Source: Diospyros lotus
Lineage: Eukaryota > Streptophyta > Magnoliopsida > Ericales > Ebenaceae
Assembly (NCBI RefSeq): GCF_014633365.1
Contig: NC_068347.1
Coordinates: forward strand, 23,830,433-23,894,432
DNA: 64,000 bases
Reading direction: 5' to 3'
Shown here: positions 21,660-36,600 of the stretch, in pieces
Numbering within the stretch: position 1 is the stretch's first letter
Layout: each line of letters opens with the position of its first letter
Notes under the pieces: model-generated
The model's input: only the letters and a program-made list of their open reading frames with translations
Database searches by the model: none
Told to the model about the DNA's origin: nothing
Position numbers and translations under genes: made by a program

Positions 21660-24600
21660 GTATATATACATATATATGTATATGTATTTGTTTATCCGTC
21701 CACGTTCTTTGTATGTATCCGAGTTTCGTTGCTCGCATTCGCCCTTGGAATCAAGAGTTTTCTGTTTGTTTTCAGTTATATCTACGTTTTATTTAATCCA
21801 ATGTATCTGGGTTTTTTCTTTTTTCTCCTTATTCGACGGAGCGAGAATGATAAATTTATGCTGGTATCTTAATTTGGGGGTTTGTTGCTTCGCACTTAGT
21901 ATGTGCAACAGGTGGAATTTCTGAATTAGAAGCCAATCTGTTTCGTTTCGGAGTTAGAAACAAAAGAGTTAAATTTATTTCTTACATTGCTTTGATTTCC
22001 TAAAACAATGCTGAATTATTGTGTTTATGGACAGACGTCGGGATCATGATCTATGATTGAATTTAGGCATGCAGACGGATCATTGCTTCTTGTTATTGTT
22101 GTTTATAACCCCAAATATTTGGAAAATGCTATTGGTATTTCATAGGTTACACGGTTACACCATGGGCTACATAATGTAACTAAAATATCCAAAATACCCC
22201 TCACTCAAGGCAGTGAGGCACAAGGGGTATTTTTGTCATTATGACGCATTATGTAGCCCATGGAGTACGGTCTCAAATATTTTCCTCATTTTCTATTTAT
22301 AAAAAAAAAAATAAAAATCCATAAAGCAAGCAAAAAATTTTCAAACTACTTATATTCTTCCAATTTAATATCCACAGTGAATTAATGCTAGCTAGCCGCA
22401 CGAAACTCGCTCCTAACAGGTGAGTAACTCACTGGCTAAAATGGTTGCATGGAACTCGGTACTCTCAATAACGAGTTTCCTGTGGCTAAATTGTTATTAT
22501 TTTCTAACTTATCTTACATTGGAAATGTCTGATGAAAATCCAAACACTCCATCATAGCTTTTTTTTTTTTTTATATGCTGACTTTTTTTTTCTTTTATTG
22601 CTTTTGTAAGCCAACTTTTTCATACACAAAAAAAAAAAAGTCAGTGTCAATGGGCCCTTAATTTCATTTAAACTATAGACATTGTGTGATAGAAAAAGCA
22701 GTCTCTTTTGTCTTCCCGTCTGCCCCCACCTTGCTTCTATCTCTATGTTCCTCCTCCTCACTCTCTTTCCCTCTAATCATTCTTCTTTCCTCATAACCTC
22801 CAACCAAGCCAGCTGTGGTAGTGATCACAACTCCCAACAGTCCCTCATCCTATGGTGACAACTCTAACAAAAGGTATTGTCAGTTTTTACGTGGTAGGAA
22901 TATTGTTATTGTGTTTATATATTCATTTTTATGTATTGAACGGGTGTCTCCATTGTTGAGTTAGTGGTATTCATTTTAATATTTTTATATATTATTAATT
23001 GTGGTTTAAATGGACTAGTAGTAATTTTTTTTACTATTGTTGGCTCTTTTTGGTTGTTTATGTTCATAAAACATTTTTACTGAAAAATATAAAAACATTA
23101 TCTTTTTTAGGGAGACATTAAAGTTTGATATGAAATGTATGGATCTCAATGAAGATATGACAAAAGATAGAAATACATGGAAGTCTAGAATTCATGTAGC
23201 CAACCCCACATAGTGGGATAAAGGCTAGATATGTTGTTGTTGTATTATCTTTTTGCTGTATCCATTTCATATCCTTATCCATATCCATGTGTATACGCTC
23301 ACACTCAATGTTATATCATGTGTTAAACTTGTCATTGTCTCTGTTTCTGTTTTTAGAAGAGAGAATTATTTCAAGATTTGGCTCCATTGTTGTGGAACTC
23401 CTTTGGTACTATTGCTGCACTCTTACAGGTATGCTCCTTATTACTGCTCATGACACTTTTTCTTAACCAGTTTTTCTCCTTTCAGTTAAAATGTGCTGCA
23501 GAGTTCTTCCTTAACCACTGTTAATTTGATTGTGCTTGTTGAACAAGTTATTCTAGCTTATCTTTTTGACTATTGCATGTGGGATAATAGCAAATCATAT
23601 AAGATCATGGATCCTGTTATTTGTAGGAAGTGTACAATAAGTGGAAGGTGATGACCAAATCTTAAGTGTTGCTTTGTTGGGGAAAATGATTTCTAGTTTT
23701 CTATCTCTCATTGCCTATAAAATTTCTAATTTTTATTTTACATAGAAAATTTGAAAAAATGCATTCAAATGTTAGAAGTACAAAACGCTAAGTGGTGTAT
23801 TGAATTCTGTCTAAGTGTGCTTTTGATCTACTTCATTGTGATGTTTGGGGTCCCTATCATGTCCCTACTTATCCTGGTCATTGGTATTTTTTCACCTTGG
23901 TTGATGATTACACACGTTTCACTTGGGTTTTTCTCATGAGGCACAAATCAGATGTTAGAAATATTATCCCCAAATTCTTTTCTCTGGTTGAGACATAATT
24001 TAATACAGTGGTCAAGAGGTTTCGATCCGATAATGCCCCTGAATTGTTGTTTAAGGATTACTTTGCCTCTAAAGGAGTGGTTCACCAATTTTCCTGTGTT
24101 GAAAGGCCTGAACAAAACTCAGTAGTTGAGCATAAACACCAACATCTTCTTAACATGGCTAGGGCTTTGTTATTCCAATCTCGAGTTCTTATAAAATTTT
24201 GGGGAGAATGTGTTCTCACGGCTGCATATTTGATAAATAGGACTCCAGCACCTATATTACAACATCAATCCCCTTATCATCTGTTATATCGTGCCTCTGT
24301 TGATTACAGTTGCTGATGATTGTTTGGGAGTTTATGTTTTGCTTCAACTTTACACGCTCATAGAACAAAGTTCCAATCTAGAGCCACTCCCTGTGTGTTT
24401 ATTGGATACCCTCTCGGCATGAAAGGGTACAAGTTGTATGACATTACAAATAAGACCATTTTTGTTTCTCGGGATGTTGTGTTTCATGAGGATGTGTTTC
24501 CCTTTCATTCTGTTACTGCCTCCATTGAAGTGATAGACCCATTCCCTGATTTGGTTTTTCCTAAGTCAGCTTCTAATTTTTCTTGCCATCCTTTTCCTCT

Positions 24601-27600
24601 CCCTAACCTGCCTATTGAACCTTGTGATTTAACTCATGTACTTGCATATTCTTTGTCCAATCCTAGCCCTTGTTCATTTGATATACCTTTGATTTCTGTT
24701 CGCAGGTCTACTAGAGTCATCAGACCACCATTTTATCTTAGAGATTTTCATTGCAATCTTTTATTCAATTTGCCTTTGCCTATTGCTCAAACAAAGTATC
24801 CCTTACACGATTTCCTTACCTATGATCATCTCTATTCTTGTCATAAGAATTTTCTTATGCAAGTATCCTCCACGGTTAGATGCCATGTAGCAAAACAATA
24901 CCTGGTTTGTTACTTCCCTTCCTCTTGACAAACATTCCATTGGGTGTAAGTGGGTTTACAAGGTGAAATATAAGTCTAATGGTACTATAGAGCAATACAA
25001 AGCTCGTTTGGTGGCCAAAGGGTACACACAGCAAGAAGGCTTGGATTTTCTTGATACTTTCTCCCCAATTGCAAAATTGGTTACTATCAAGGTATTACTA
25101 GCCCTAGCTTCTGTTCATTCTTGGTCTCTTGTCCAACTTGATGTCAATAATGCTTTCCTTAATGGTGTTCTTTTTGAGGAGGTGTATACGGCTCTTTTGC
25201 TTGGTTATCAGCCCCAGCGTTGTGCTCTTGGTCAGGGGGAGAGGTTAGTTTGTAAACTTCATAAATCCATCTATGGATTAAAACAAGCATCAAGGCTGTG
25301 GTTTTCTAAATTTTCTACTGTTCTTATTCAACATGGTTTTCTTCAGTCAGGGTCAGATTACTCGCTATTTGCTAAAGGGATTAGTAATAATTTTGTGGCA
25401 CTTCTTGTCTATGTCGTTGACATCATTATTACGGGACCTAATGTTGCTGTTATTGCCTCACTTAAGGCTTTTCTTCATAGTCAGTTTAAGTTGAAAGATC
25501 TTGGCCAGTTACAATACTTTCTTGGTTTAGAGATAGTGCAATCTTCCAAAGGTATTTTTTTTTCTCCCAAAGGCGCTATACTTTACAATTACTTGAAGAT
25601 GCTGGGTTTTTGGCTTGTTAGCTTGTTTCTGTGCCAGTGATACCTAATTCCAAGTTAAGCTTCTCTGAGGGAGGCTGGCTTGAAGATCCATCTGTCTATA
25701 GGAGGTTGGTTGGTCGACTTCTTAACTTAACTATTTCTTAGCTTGACATCACCTTTGCCATTCACAAGTTGAGTCAATTTGTTTCTCAACCACGACAACC
25801 TCACCTTGATGCAGCTCACCATCTTTTGCAATACCTTAAAGCTGCTCCTGGTCAAGGTCTGTTTTTCTCATCCTCCTCTTCCCTTCAACTTCAAGCATTT
25901 TTTGATGCTGATTGGGGATCCTATTTGGACTCACGAAAATCAACTATTGGCTTTTGTATTTTTCTTGGAGACTCTTTGGTATCATGGAAGGCTAAGAGGC
26001 AAAGCACAATCTCACGTTCTTCGGCTGAGGTTGAGTATAGAGCCCTTGCATCTACTGCCAGTGAGTTGGTTTGGATCACTCAACTATTATCAGATTTCAA
26101 GGTTGTTTCTTCATCCCCTACTCTACTATTTTCTGATAATCAAGCTGCTATTGATATTGCTACTAACCCCGTGTTTTATGAACGTATGAAGCACATTAAG
26201 CTAGACTGCCATTTTGTTCGGGACAAGATTGCTGATGGTTTTATTAAGTGTCGTCCCATACAAACACAACATCAATTAGCAGATATATTCACTAAGCCTT
26301 TGTCGGTAGCAAAGTTATCTCTTTTGTTATCCAAGATGGTTGTTCTTGATATCCACAGTCCATCTTGAGGGGGAGTAAAAAATATCCTATGTGTATTTGT
26401 TGTATTGTTTTATTAGTTTGTATAGTTAGTGTGGTTAGTAGTAATAGTTAGAGCAGGCCATTGTCTCATTGTATTTAAACGCTACATGTTAGCCTTTTTC
26501 TTTTAATGAAAATTTTTGAGGTATTCTTTTCACCTTCGCTCAATACCAATGACATACATCCAAGTGAGGCTAAATCATCCAAATCTATTGTAAGACCTTC
26601 ATTATGTATGAAGTAGAAAATGTGATTTTCCATTGGATGGAGTTAGAAGAAGGGATTTGACGTTCAATAGACTTTGCTTTATTATGATGCCTTGGAAAGG
26701 GAGTTGTGGACCTTGAGGTGTGGTCTTTCTGGTCTTTCATGCTTTGTGGATGTGTTGGGCCTCTGCATTAATTTGACTAAGAGAGCAATCATTTTGGTGG
26801 GTTGTATGAACAACTTTTTGGGTGTTTGGCTACTTCCTGAGGGTGTAGTGCTGGTAGAATCTCTACCATCATCCTATATAGGGCTTGCCTTAGCTTGGAG
26901 CCTAACCCATATCTATTTAAAATGGTGTGTTGGTGAGAATTGAGATAAAACTGATGCTTGGAAGAGTTGATATTTGTTAAAAAAAGAGGAAGCTCTCCCA
27001 TATTAAAAGTACAATCTCTTCCCTACATTTGCATATTTGTCTGTCTTTTGGTGGTCCTACGGATAATATAAATGTTACCTAGTGTGCTGGAAGGGTGTGC
27101 ACACCTCCTAGGTTTTTGGGTGGGTTGGGCATTGAGAATCTTAAATTTGTTGATGATGCCCTTCAATAAGATCCTTTGGAGGTTGCGTATGGAAGGGGTA
27201 GCCTTTCATGACTTTGGTGGTGGTTTAGTATGGTAGTTTGTGGGATGGGTGGCATTTGGTGCTTTTGTTGCCTTTTTGGGTGGCATTGTGAAGCGATGTT
27301 GAGGGGTACTATGCAAGTTTGAAGAGTCTTTTCGGGATTTTTGTTTTGAAGGTGGTAACTGTTTTAAGTTTATATTTTGGTGGAATTTTCATTTCGAAAT
27401 TGGCAATTGTTTTAGGACTAGATTGTAGTTATATAGTTAGATTGGCCATGGACCATTGTTTAAGATCTTCTACACCCTGTTCCTTCTTGTGGGGGATTTC
27501 AAGGTCATAATGACTGAGTGCTTTCATTCTACTCCCAAGGGTTGTATTTGGATCCTATGCTTTTGGAGATATTTTGGGACTGAAAATGGGAGGTTTACTT

Positions 27601-30600
27601 GTTGGCTTTTTTGGGTTGCTTCATAATTATCCCTTGTCCAGACAGGGAGGGAACAGTTACAGTCTGGAGCTTATTCTCTGTTCCTTCTTTCTTTAGTGTT
27701 CCATTGGATCTCTTAGCCCTTCCCCTAAGAGGCTATGGTGAGATCGAGGGTCCCTATATCTCCCTTATTTGTCTAGACTTTCCCTCTAGTTGAGTTGCTA
27801 TGGTGAATAACCTGTGAAGAAGAGCTCAGATTGCAGTAGACTGCTGCTTTTTGTCCAAGGAGAGTGATGAGTTGACTTAACTTGCTGCTTCCTTATCCAG
27901 TGACCAAAAAGGTTGGTCCTCATTTTTTTGTTGTTTAGTGAAATAACAATTATTGGTGCGTGTATATTTATATATATAGTTTTTGGGATCAGGGTTCCAC
28001 CTTCTATGAGTGGAGGCATATTGAGCTGTTGGGAGTAAGAATAGTAATATAAAAAATATAATTATCCTTTTTCTACACGTTTAAACTTTTAGATGAGCTT
28101 TTGGCTAACAGTCTGACATGGTATGAGAATAGGCACAAGTTGTCAATTCAAACCATATGTGATTCCCACCCATTTTGTTCTGGCTTCTACATACTGTACC
28201 AGAAACACTTCGAAACAAAAGCGTTGGTGTAGAATTCCTACTAAGATATCAGTTGATAGTTGTGATACTGTACTATACCAGCTGATATCATAATGGTATC
28301 TGCATATTGCTGCTACCACATAGGTATAAGGACTCAAAAGTGCATCAATTCTGAGTAACAGGGACGCTGCTTCCATGTATAGAGGGAGGGACTCTGTTCC
28401 AAACATTCCCTATCACAAGGACACACTATCCTGACCTTGTTACAGGGACATTGCATTATTGTAATAAGGTTGCAGGTAAAGAGGAGAATTTCTCTTCTCT
28501 TCACGAAAACAACAATTCAAAGCCATAATCTTTTGAATCATCTCTACTTGTAGATATATAGGCTTTTCTTTTATCACATAATGCTCTTCCCCTCAAGGCA
28601 TTACCTTTTTTGGTACATTACTTCTTATAAGAACAACTTTTATTTACTAAAAAAGATGGTGTGGACCAAGTTAAAGTAGCTTTAGAGAATGAACTTCTGG
28701 CCTACAAATCTGTGGAAACCTTTAATGGTGGTCCAAATATTTTTGGGTTAATTAATCGGGCATCAGATGAGCTTCATCAAATGTATACTATTTGTGATTT
28801 GTTATGCTAAATTTCAATTTTCATTTTGTCAAGAAGTAGTCTTTTCATTCTTTTTGTCTACTTACAGCCCGTCATGGCTTCATAGCAAGATTACATAAAT
28901 TTTTAGGGTTTGTATTTCACTTTTTTGTTACTAATGATTGAGTTGTGTCATATATTCCATCTGTATGATCATGCCAAATTTGCTCACTGTTTGCAGGAGA
29001 TAATTTCAATATACCCTCTTTTATCCCCACCAAACCTTACCCCAGGACAATCTAATCGGGTTTGTAATGCACTTGCCCTTCTCCAGGTACTGTGTTCGTT
29101 TTGCTTTTTTATTTATATATATATTTTTCACTACAATTATAAGAAGGGGAAGATGAAGGGGGGGATGGGGGGAATCAATGAGAAAAAAGATTGATTAAAG
29201 GAGAAACAAAGATAGAGAGAAGCTTTGGCAGTTATGGATAATGTTCAAGTTTAGTTTGCTATTGAACCGATACAAGATTCTAGTGGTGTGTTGATTTCAA
29301 TTTTCTAACTTCTGCTAATAAGTTGGACTACATCAACTTAATTATTGAAGTGCAAGGGCTTAAATTAGAAAAATCAAAAGTTGAAGGATGGCATTAAAAA
29401 CTTAAGTAGAGTTCAGGGGTCGAGGGTATTATATTTGCTATCTTTCTTTCACCATTGTTTTTATTTTTAATACTTATGCTGTATATAATTAATCTAATTT
29501 TGCAGTCTGTGGCTTCACACCCAGAAACGAGAATGTCATTCCTTAATGGTAATTTTCTTTCATTATCTTAGCACATAAAGGGTCCATTACCTGCACAAAT
29601 TGTAATTGCATGAGGTGATAATTGCTTATCGTATCTAAAGGTTCCTTTCCCCTTCCATTTTTGTGCATGTCATGTGCATGTATTTTTCTGAGTAGCCTCT
29701 TTTTGTAGTTCATTTGTGTTAAAATCGCATGAGATCAAGTAGAACTGGTAGCGCATTTCCTTTTCTTTTGTTTTTACCTGACATAAGAACATTCTGAAAT
29801 GCTTAAATCAATTTCAGATCGTTCTTCTCTCTCTGTCCCCCACCCTCCCCCTGCCGCCCCTTCCCTTCCCTTCATTCCTCGTTCTTTCCTTTTTGGAAGG
29901 GAACTAGGTCCTGTCTTTCTTTTATTTCCCAATTATGTCTTCCATATTAATTGGAAATTTTGGAAATAACAGTCAAGGATTCTGATACTTGACAGTATAT
30001 TTATAACCTGGAACCCGACCTTGATCTTTATACTTGATGGTATCCTTTTAACCTGGAAATAACTGTCACTTGCTTGTTTTCTCCTCCTAATAATTATTAT
30101 TGCTACAGTGCCAGACATTAGATTTCGTTACCGTCATTTGTGTAACATTGTGGGACCCGCATCACCTGCTGTCTTTTTCTTCCTTTTGAGATCTCCATGT
30201 CACTTTCCTTTTTGTGGGTGTTCCACCTTTTCTTATTGCAGCACAGTAGATTCAGTTATGGTCATTGAGTACCATTGCGGGACCTGCAATTCACCCCCCT
30301 CTTTTTCTTCCTTTTGAGAGTTCCATGTCACCTGCCTTTTGTCGGTGCTCCACCTCTTTCTTGTTGCAGTACAATGTATTCAGAGGATCATTTGATTGCT
30401 ATATAGTGATCATAAAGTTCTCCAACCGGCTAGGCATTTGATTTCTATTTATCCTCATTTTTCCATGGACAGCTAACATTTCGCTGCTCCTTTTATGAAT
30501 AGTTGAAGTTAATATTTTTCATAGGCTAACATTTTAGATTTTGGCAATTTGTATTTACCTTTTAGCCTATGAAGTAATATAGTTCTTCCTCTTTGGGGAT

Positions 30601-33600
30601 GTAATATTACAAAAAGAGTAATCTTTCTGTGGCCATGCTTGGCACATATTTCTTGAAGTTTATGTAGATTTACTGAAATGTTCTGATTGATGGTTTTTCC
30701 CTTTGCAGCGCAAATTCCTTTATATCTGTACCCTTTCCTTAATACTACCAGCAAATCTAGGCCATTTGAGTATTTAAGGCTTACTTCCTTGGGCGTCATT
30801 GGTGCTTTGGTGAAGGTGCTTCATCCAACTGATTTTGTTTTCTTTGTCACTGATATTCTCAATCTTTTCTGTTGAGCTGCATAAACAATCTTGATACCAG
30901 ATGCTTTCCTTGACATATTTGATATTTGTGCTAGTAGAGAAATGCCTGTTCATCTAAAATCCAAAGGTTTTCTGGGTATGAATTGCCAAAAACACTTCAC
31001 AGCAGAATAATCACAGGTAGCATGAGCTGCATGCATGTTCTTATCTCTTGAACTCCACTTCTAGGAGGAAGTGGCATCAGGAATCTGAGTATCTTCTACA
31101 TTAAAAGAACTGACACTCCCTAGGGGCTGCTGTACTGGTGCTGTCCGCCAGACAGTGAAGCCACCGGTATGTGGGCACGCCCACATGGTGTGTCCAACAC
31201 ACTTTCTTATTTTCTTTAATGGGTATCGGAGGGGATGGGCATAGGACACATTTCCCCTCTATGGACACTTTGAGGACCTAAGAAAAAAAAAAATTAACAA
31301 CTATTCACTTGTCTAATTTGGCAATTGCATTACTCTTCAGTTTTCAGTTGTTATGACTCTTCAGTTTTTGACCTTTTGGTGGTTGAATTTGAAATGAGTA
31401 ATGATTTGTGAATTGGTTGCTAATTATATTAGACTTAATTCATTTGGAATGTTTTATTATGAATTTTAAATTCATATTTGTGAGTTTGGAACACAGTCTT
31501 GATATTTATTGTGCCATTAGATATATAAAAATTTATTTTATCTATTGATGTATCCTGACTGTGCTGTGTCCTACTATTTTAGAAAATGTTGTGTTCTCAT
31601 GTCCTTGATTCATAGGCCATCACTGTTCGATTTTCATGCTCTGGTAATTATAGCCATGTGTTTTTAGTGCTCCTGGGATTTTGATTAATATTATATACTC
31701 TTACAATTCAGAGGGCAAGGTTTGATTAATATTATATATTCATACTCTGGTAAGGTTGCTTCTTTGTGATTGGAAGGTCACAGGGTAGGGATGTGGAGTC
31801 TCCTTGAGAAAAAAACAAGGGGAATGTGTTAAAGATTTTTCACTACAGCCTTCCAGCTGCCAGTCAATATCTTCTCTACCTCTGATTGATTGAAAATTAA
31901 TTCTTTCCTATTTTTTCTTTTCCTAATTTATTCCTATAATTTGGGATCTGATTGATTGATCCCCTTGATTAAGGATCCGAATCCTTTATTTAGGAATCAA
32001 TTCCTTTTGATTTAGGATCTGCGCTCTTTCTTAGAAAGTGCAGCCCATTGTATATAAATATACGAAAAGTTGTACAAATAAAATATATGAATATTTTTGA
32101 AGTTTTCTTACATGGTATCAGAGCCATCAACTTCTAAGAATTTTAGTTAGTCAGAGAAGTCTTTTTTTTTTTTTTGAGGTTTTCAGCCTTCATTGCTGGT
32201 GCTCCCATCTGTCAGCCTTCCTTGCTGCCTGTTGATAAACCAATTTTGTTTTCTTCCAGCCTTTATCACTGGTTATTAGTTCTGTCCACCATTGTTGCTG
32301 CCTCAGATCTATTCTTTTCCTCTTGTTAACCACCATTATTCTCACTCCTCACAGCCTAGAGATGTCGGACTCCTCTTCACAGACTATAACTGCATGTACA
32401 GCATCACACTTTGATGCTTCATCCAATCAGTCCTTAATTGGAGAACTCCAAACAGTAAACTCTTCCTACTGTTTGGATGGGAAGAACTATCTTCAATGGT
32501 CACAGATAGTGAGGACATTCCTAAAAGGACGAGGGAAGATTGGTCATCTAATCAAAAGTGGCCCGAGCCATGATGATCCAAGATCTATTCTTCAAATATC
32601 CTACAACCAAGGATATTTGGGACACGGTTCAGAGGACATATTCGAAGATGGAAGATGCAACAGCCTTATATTGAGATTAAGACTAGAATCTCAGGTATGA
32701 GACAAAACAATCTTTCAGTTGTTGATTATTACAATGTGATGAACGGTCTATGGCTGGAATTAGACCACTATCAAAATCTAAAAATGAAGTGTAGTGAGGA
32801 TTCCAAGATCCTCCTAAAGGTCATGGAAAGAGAAGGAATTTTTCAATTTTTAGCCAGACTGAATGTAGAATTTGATCAAGTTTGAGTCCAGATTTTGGGA
32901 AGGGAGAAGTTGCCTTCTTCAAGTGAAGTGTACTCTATAATAAGAGGAGAGGAGAGTAGAAGGGTTGTTATGCTGGAATCCCATCCAGCTTCTGGATCAG
33001 ACATGACTTCCAACAAACCTAATTATGGCCGGAGACAAGGATGGGGTGACAAGAATCATGAAGGGTGGCAAGAAACCACCAAATCTGACAGATACGGACT
33101 TTGGTGCTCTCATTGTAAGAAGTCCAGACATACTCAGGAGACATGTTTCAAACTACATGGTAAGGAGCAAGTCTTGAACAGAATTGAAAATCAGAGGGGT
33201 AAAGCAAACTGTGCTACAAAAGAGGAAGGCAGCCAAGATATCACTGACTTCAAAGGGTTCAACAAGGGGATGGAAAAGTTAAGAGGATTTCTTGACTCTT
33301 ATCACATCTAACTCTTGTTCACTAACTCAATCAGGTAAATACCTAATGTCTGCTACTTTCAATGCTAATTCTTGGATCATTGACTCGGGAAAAGAGAAAA
33401 ATAACTGTTGCTGATGGTAAACCTGTTGAAATTACAGGATTTGGTCATACTCGTTTGACACCTTCAGTTTTCCTTGAGAATGTTTTACATGTTTCTAATC
33501 TCTCACAAATCTCATGTCTATTTATCAGTTGATTAAGTCTGTAAACTGCCTGGCCATTTTTTATTCTACTCATTGCATATTTTAGGAACGGGACACAGGG

Positions 33601-36600
33601 AGGATGATTGGATATGTTAAAGAGAAGGATGGACTGTACCAAGACATGTGATATTCAACTCTCCCCTAGCTGTAATTCTCAAGGTTCCTATAACAGCCGT
33701 GTCTTCTAATGTTTCAAAAATCCATCTCAAGCATTGTAAGCTCGGCCATCCACCATTTATCTTGCTTAAACAAATGTTCCCCCTTCTTTTTAAGAATTTT
33801 GCTATTGAGTCCCTTTATTGTGATTCATTTGAGTATGCTAAACATCATAGGGTTTGATTTCCAGCCAGCAATAAATTAGTTTTCAGCCATTTTCCTTGGT
33901 TCACACTGATGTATGGGGTTCTGCTAAAATTCCAAATGTCAATGGTTCTCATTGGTTTATTTCCTTTATTGGTGATCACACTAGAACTACTTGGCTCTTT
34001 CTTATGAAAGAAAAGTCAGATGTGGGGATTATCTTTCAATCTTTTCACAAAATGATTCATACTCAGTTTGGCATCCTCATTAAACATATATGGTCAGATA
34101 ATGGAAAAGAATACTTTAATCATTCTCTCAACACCTTCTTTAAAAAAGAAAAGGGAGTATTCATGAATCATCTTGTCTAGATACCCCACAACAAAATGGA
34201 ATTGTAGAGAAAAAAAAAAAAAAAACTGACACCTCCTCAATGTTACTCGCTCCCTTCTATTCCAAATGAACCTACCAAAACATTTTTGGGGGGAGGCTGT
34301 TCTTTGATGCGATCACCAATCAAGACCCGGCCCAAAGCCGACCCGACCACGCCGGAACAACATTTTAATACTTCTTAAGTTTTAGAATTCTACTTGGTTT
34401 AGGATTATACTTTATGTTATTTTAATACTTCTTAAGTTTTTAGAATTCTACTTGATTTAGGATTCAATTTCATGTTTCTACTTGATTTAGGATTCTACTT
34501 CATGTTAGATTAGGATCTATTTCTATTAGGATTTTAGTTGGATTTTGTTTACAAATATTAGATGGATTTGGATTAGTCAAATACTATAAATATGCCTAGG
34601 ATCTAGAGTTTGTAATCAAATTTTAATCAATCAAATTTCAGCAACCTATTTGGGTTTTCTTAGCAAAACAGTCTTGTTTTTGCATCTTCTTGAAAGCCAA
34701 GCTTCGGCCATTGAAGTTTGCTCTTTCAAGGGTTTATTTTGGTGTGTTTTTTTCACACACGCGCTACACGCTGCGTCAGGTGGTATCAGAGATAGGTTAA
34801 TCAACCAATCAGATGGCCAATCTTGAAGGTAACGGTAGCAACCAGCCTCGTAACAGTGATCAGGGATTGTCCGCAGTTTGGAGAGCAATCGAAGAACAGC
34901 GGGAAGTAACTCGTACTATCCAACAGCGATTGGGGCAACATAGCAACCAATTGGGCACCTTACTACGAGTTGATGATGACATGAACCTGAATAATGGGGT
35001 GAATCAAGCCGGAGCGGGAAGACCACCCATTAATCATGTCCTTGTTAATCCTAGAAGACCAGTGATTGAAGATAGCGATGAAAAAGATGATTTTGGTCGA
35101 GTAATAGCTAACCCTGGTGGTACAGGGGTTAGGAGGAATGCGCATCAGCACAACCACTGGGGCAACGATGAGTATAAACTAAAAGTTGATATTCCTACCT
35201 TTAGTGGAGATCTTGATATTGAGGGGTTCCTGGATTGGATCGCTGAGGTTGACCGTTTTTTTGAATACATGGAGATCCTAGATGAACGACAAATAAAGTT
35301 AGTGGCTTATAGGTTGAAGGGCGGTGCATCTGTTTGGTGGGAGCAATTAAGAGAAACGAGATTGAGGGAAGGCTGACAGCTAGTTCAGACATGAAGACGA
35401 ATGAAGCAGCTGTTAAGAGGTAGGTTTTTGCCCCCTAACTATGAACAATATATGTTTGAAGCTTATCAAAGATGTGCACAGGGAATGAAGAGTGTGAATG
35501 AATATACCTTTGAGTTTCTGCGATTGACGGAGAGAAACCAATTGTCAGAAAGTGACAATCAACAAGCAGCTCGTTACTTGAATGGATTGAAGCCTGCTAT
35601 TCGTGATAAAATTGGGGTTCAGATGGTTCTGAGTGTGCAAGAAGCAAGGACTTAGCTTTAAAGGCTGAGTTAATGTTGAGTGAGAGATCTCGTAATGACA
35701 ACTATCGTCGGTATAGTGAGAATGAAAATAAACAATCAGTTTTTGATAAAGGCAAGTCGGTTTAAGGAGCGCAACCCTCCAATCCACCCCATACAGTCAA
35801 CCCTAATAAGGCTACAACGGGGGGAAACATTCGAGGTACTACTTCTAATCTTCCAAAATCCCCTAATCCTTATGCAAAGCCTATTCTTTTAAAATGTTTC
35901 AAGTGCAATGAGGTTGGGCATCGATCTAGTGATTGTCCAAGGAGGAAAACAATTGACATTGTAGAAAAGGAAGAGGAAGATGTTGCTAAAGAGAAAGTGT
36001 ATTGCGGGCCTGATGGGGAGGATGACGAAGAAGATTATGGACATGGGCAATATACCTGTGTAGTGAGGAAGTTAATGCTATCTTAAAAGAATGAAGATAC
36101 TACTCAACAGCATAAACTTTTTTGCACGAGGTGTACGGTGAAAGGAAAAATCTTTGAATTGATTATTGATAGTGGAAGTCAGGAGAACATCATAGGAAGA
36201 GACGTGGTGACAAAGATGTAGTTAACTCCTGAAAAACATCCAAGCCCTTACATGATTGGATGGATCAAAGAAGTTGGTGGCATACATGTGGATGAACGTT
36301 GCAAGGTGCCTTTCTCTATTAGTAAGTACTCCAACGAAGTCTATTGTGATATTGTTGATATGGATGCTTGCCATATTTTATTTGGGAGGCCTTAGCAATT
36401 TGATGTGGATGCTAAGCACTCGGGTAGGAAGAACACATATCAGCTTGAGAAAGAAGGTGTGCGTTATACTTTGTTACCCATAGTGGAAAAGAATCAAACC
36501 AAAGCTTCTAAAGTGGAGGGGCGAAATTTTCTTACCATTACACATAAACACACTAAGTTTGTGAGGGAGTGTAAGGATACTCGAGAGGTTCACTTATTGG

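Larger units (their letters stand above)
23750..26535 (+). mobile_element. T8: 5'-truncated Ty1/Copia in CNOT9 intron 2, sense orientation
   Basis: No 5' LTR or gag is present. Sequence starts in the GAG-pre-integrase/integrase region and runs through RT and RNase H to a purine tract GAGGGGGAG at 26369-26377. The presumed 3' LTR (26378 to about 26535) has lost its expected TG start. It lies in the same direction as CNOT9. No target duplication can be tested. Confidence 0.82.

Noticed and set aside
21616..21924. Open frames running from CNOT9 exon 1 into intron 1
   Set aside because: The GT donor at 21660 and the match of exon 2 to the family show that this is intron read-through.
22579..22644. 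Hairpin of T-run and A-run with TGAC/GTCA ends in intron 1
   Set aside because: Mostly homopolymer pairing; too weak to call an element or RNA.
30108..30317. Possible extra CNOT9 exon in intron 4
   Set aside because: Exons 4 and 5 join in phase (G|CG) and match the family without it.
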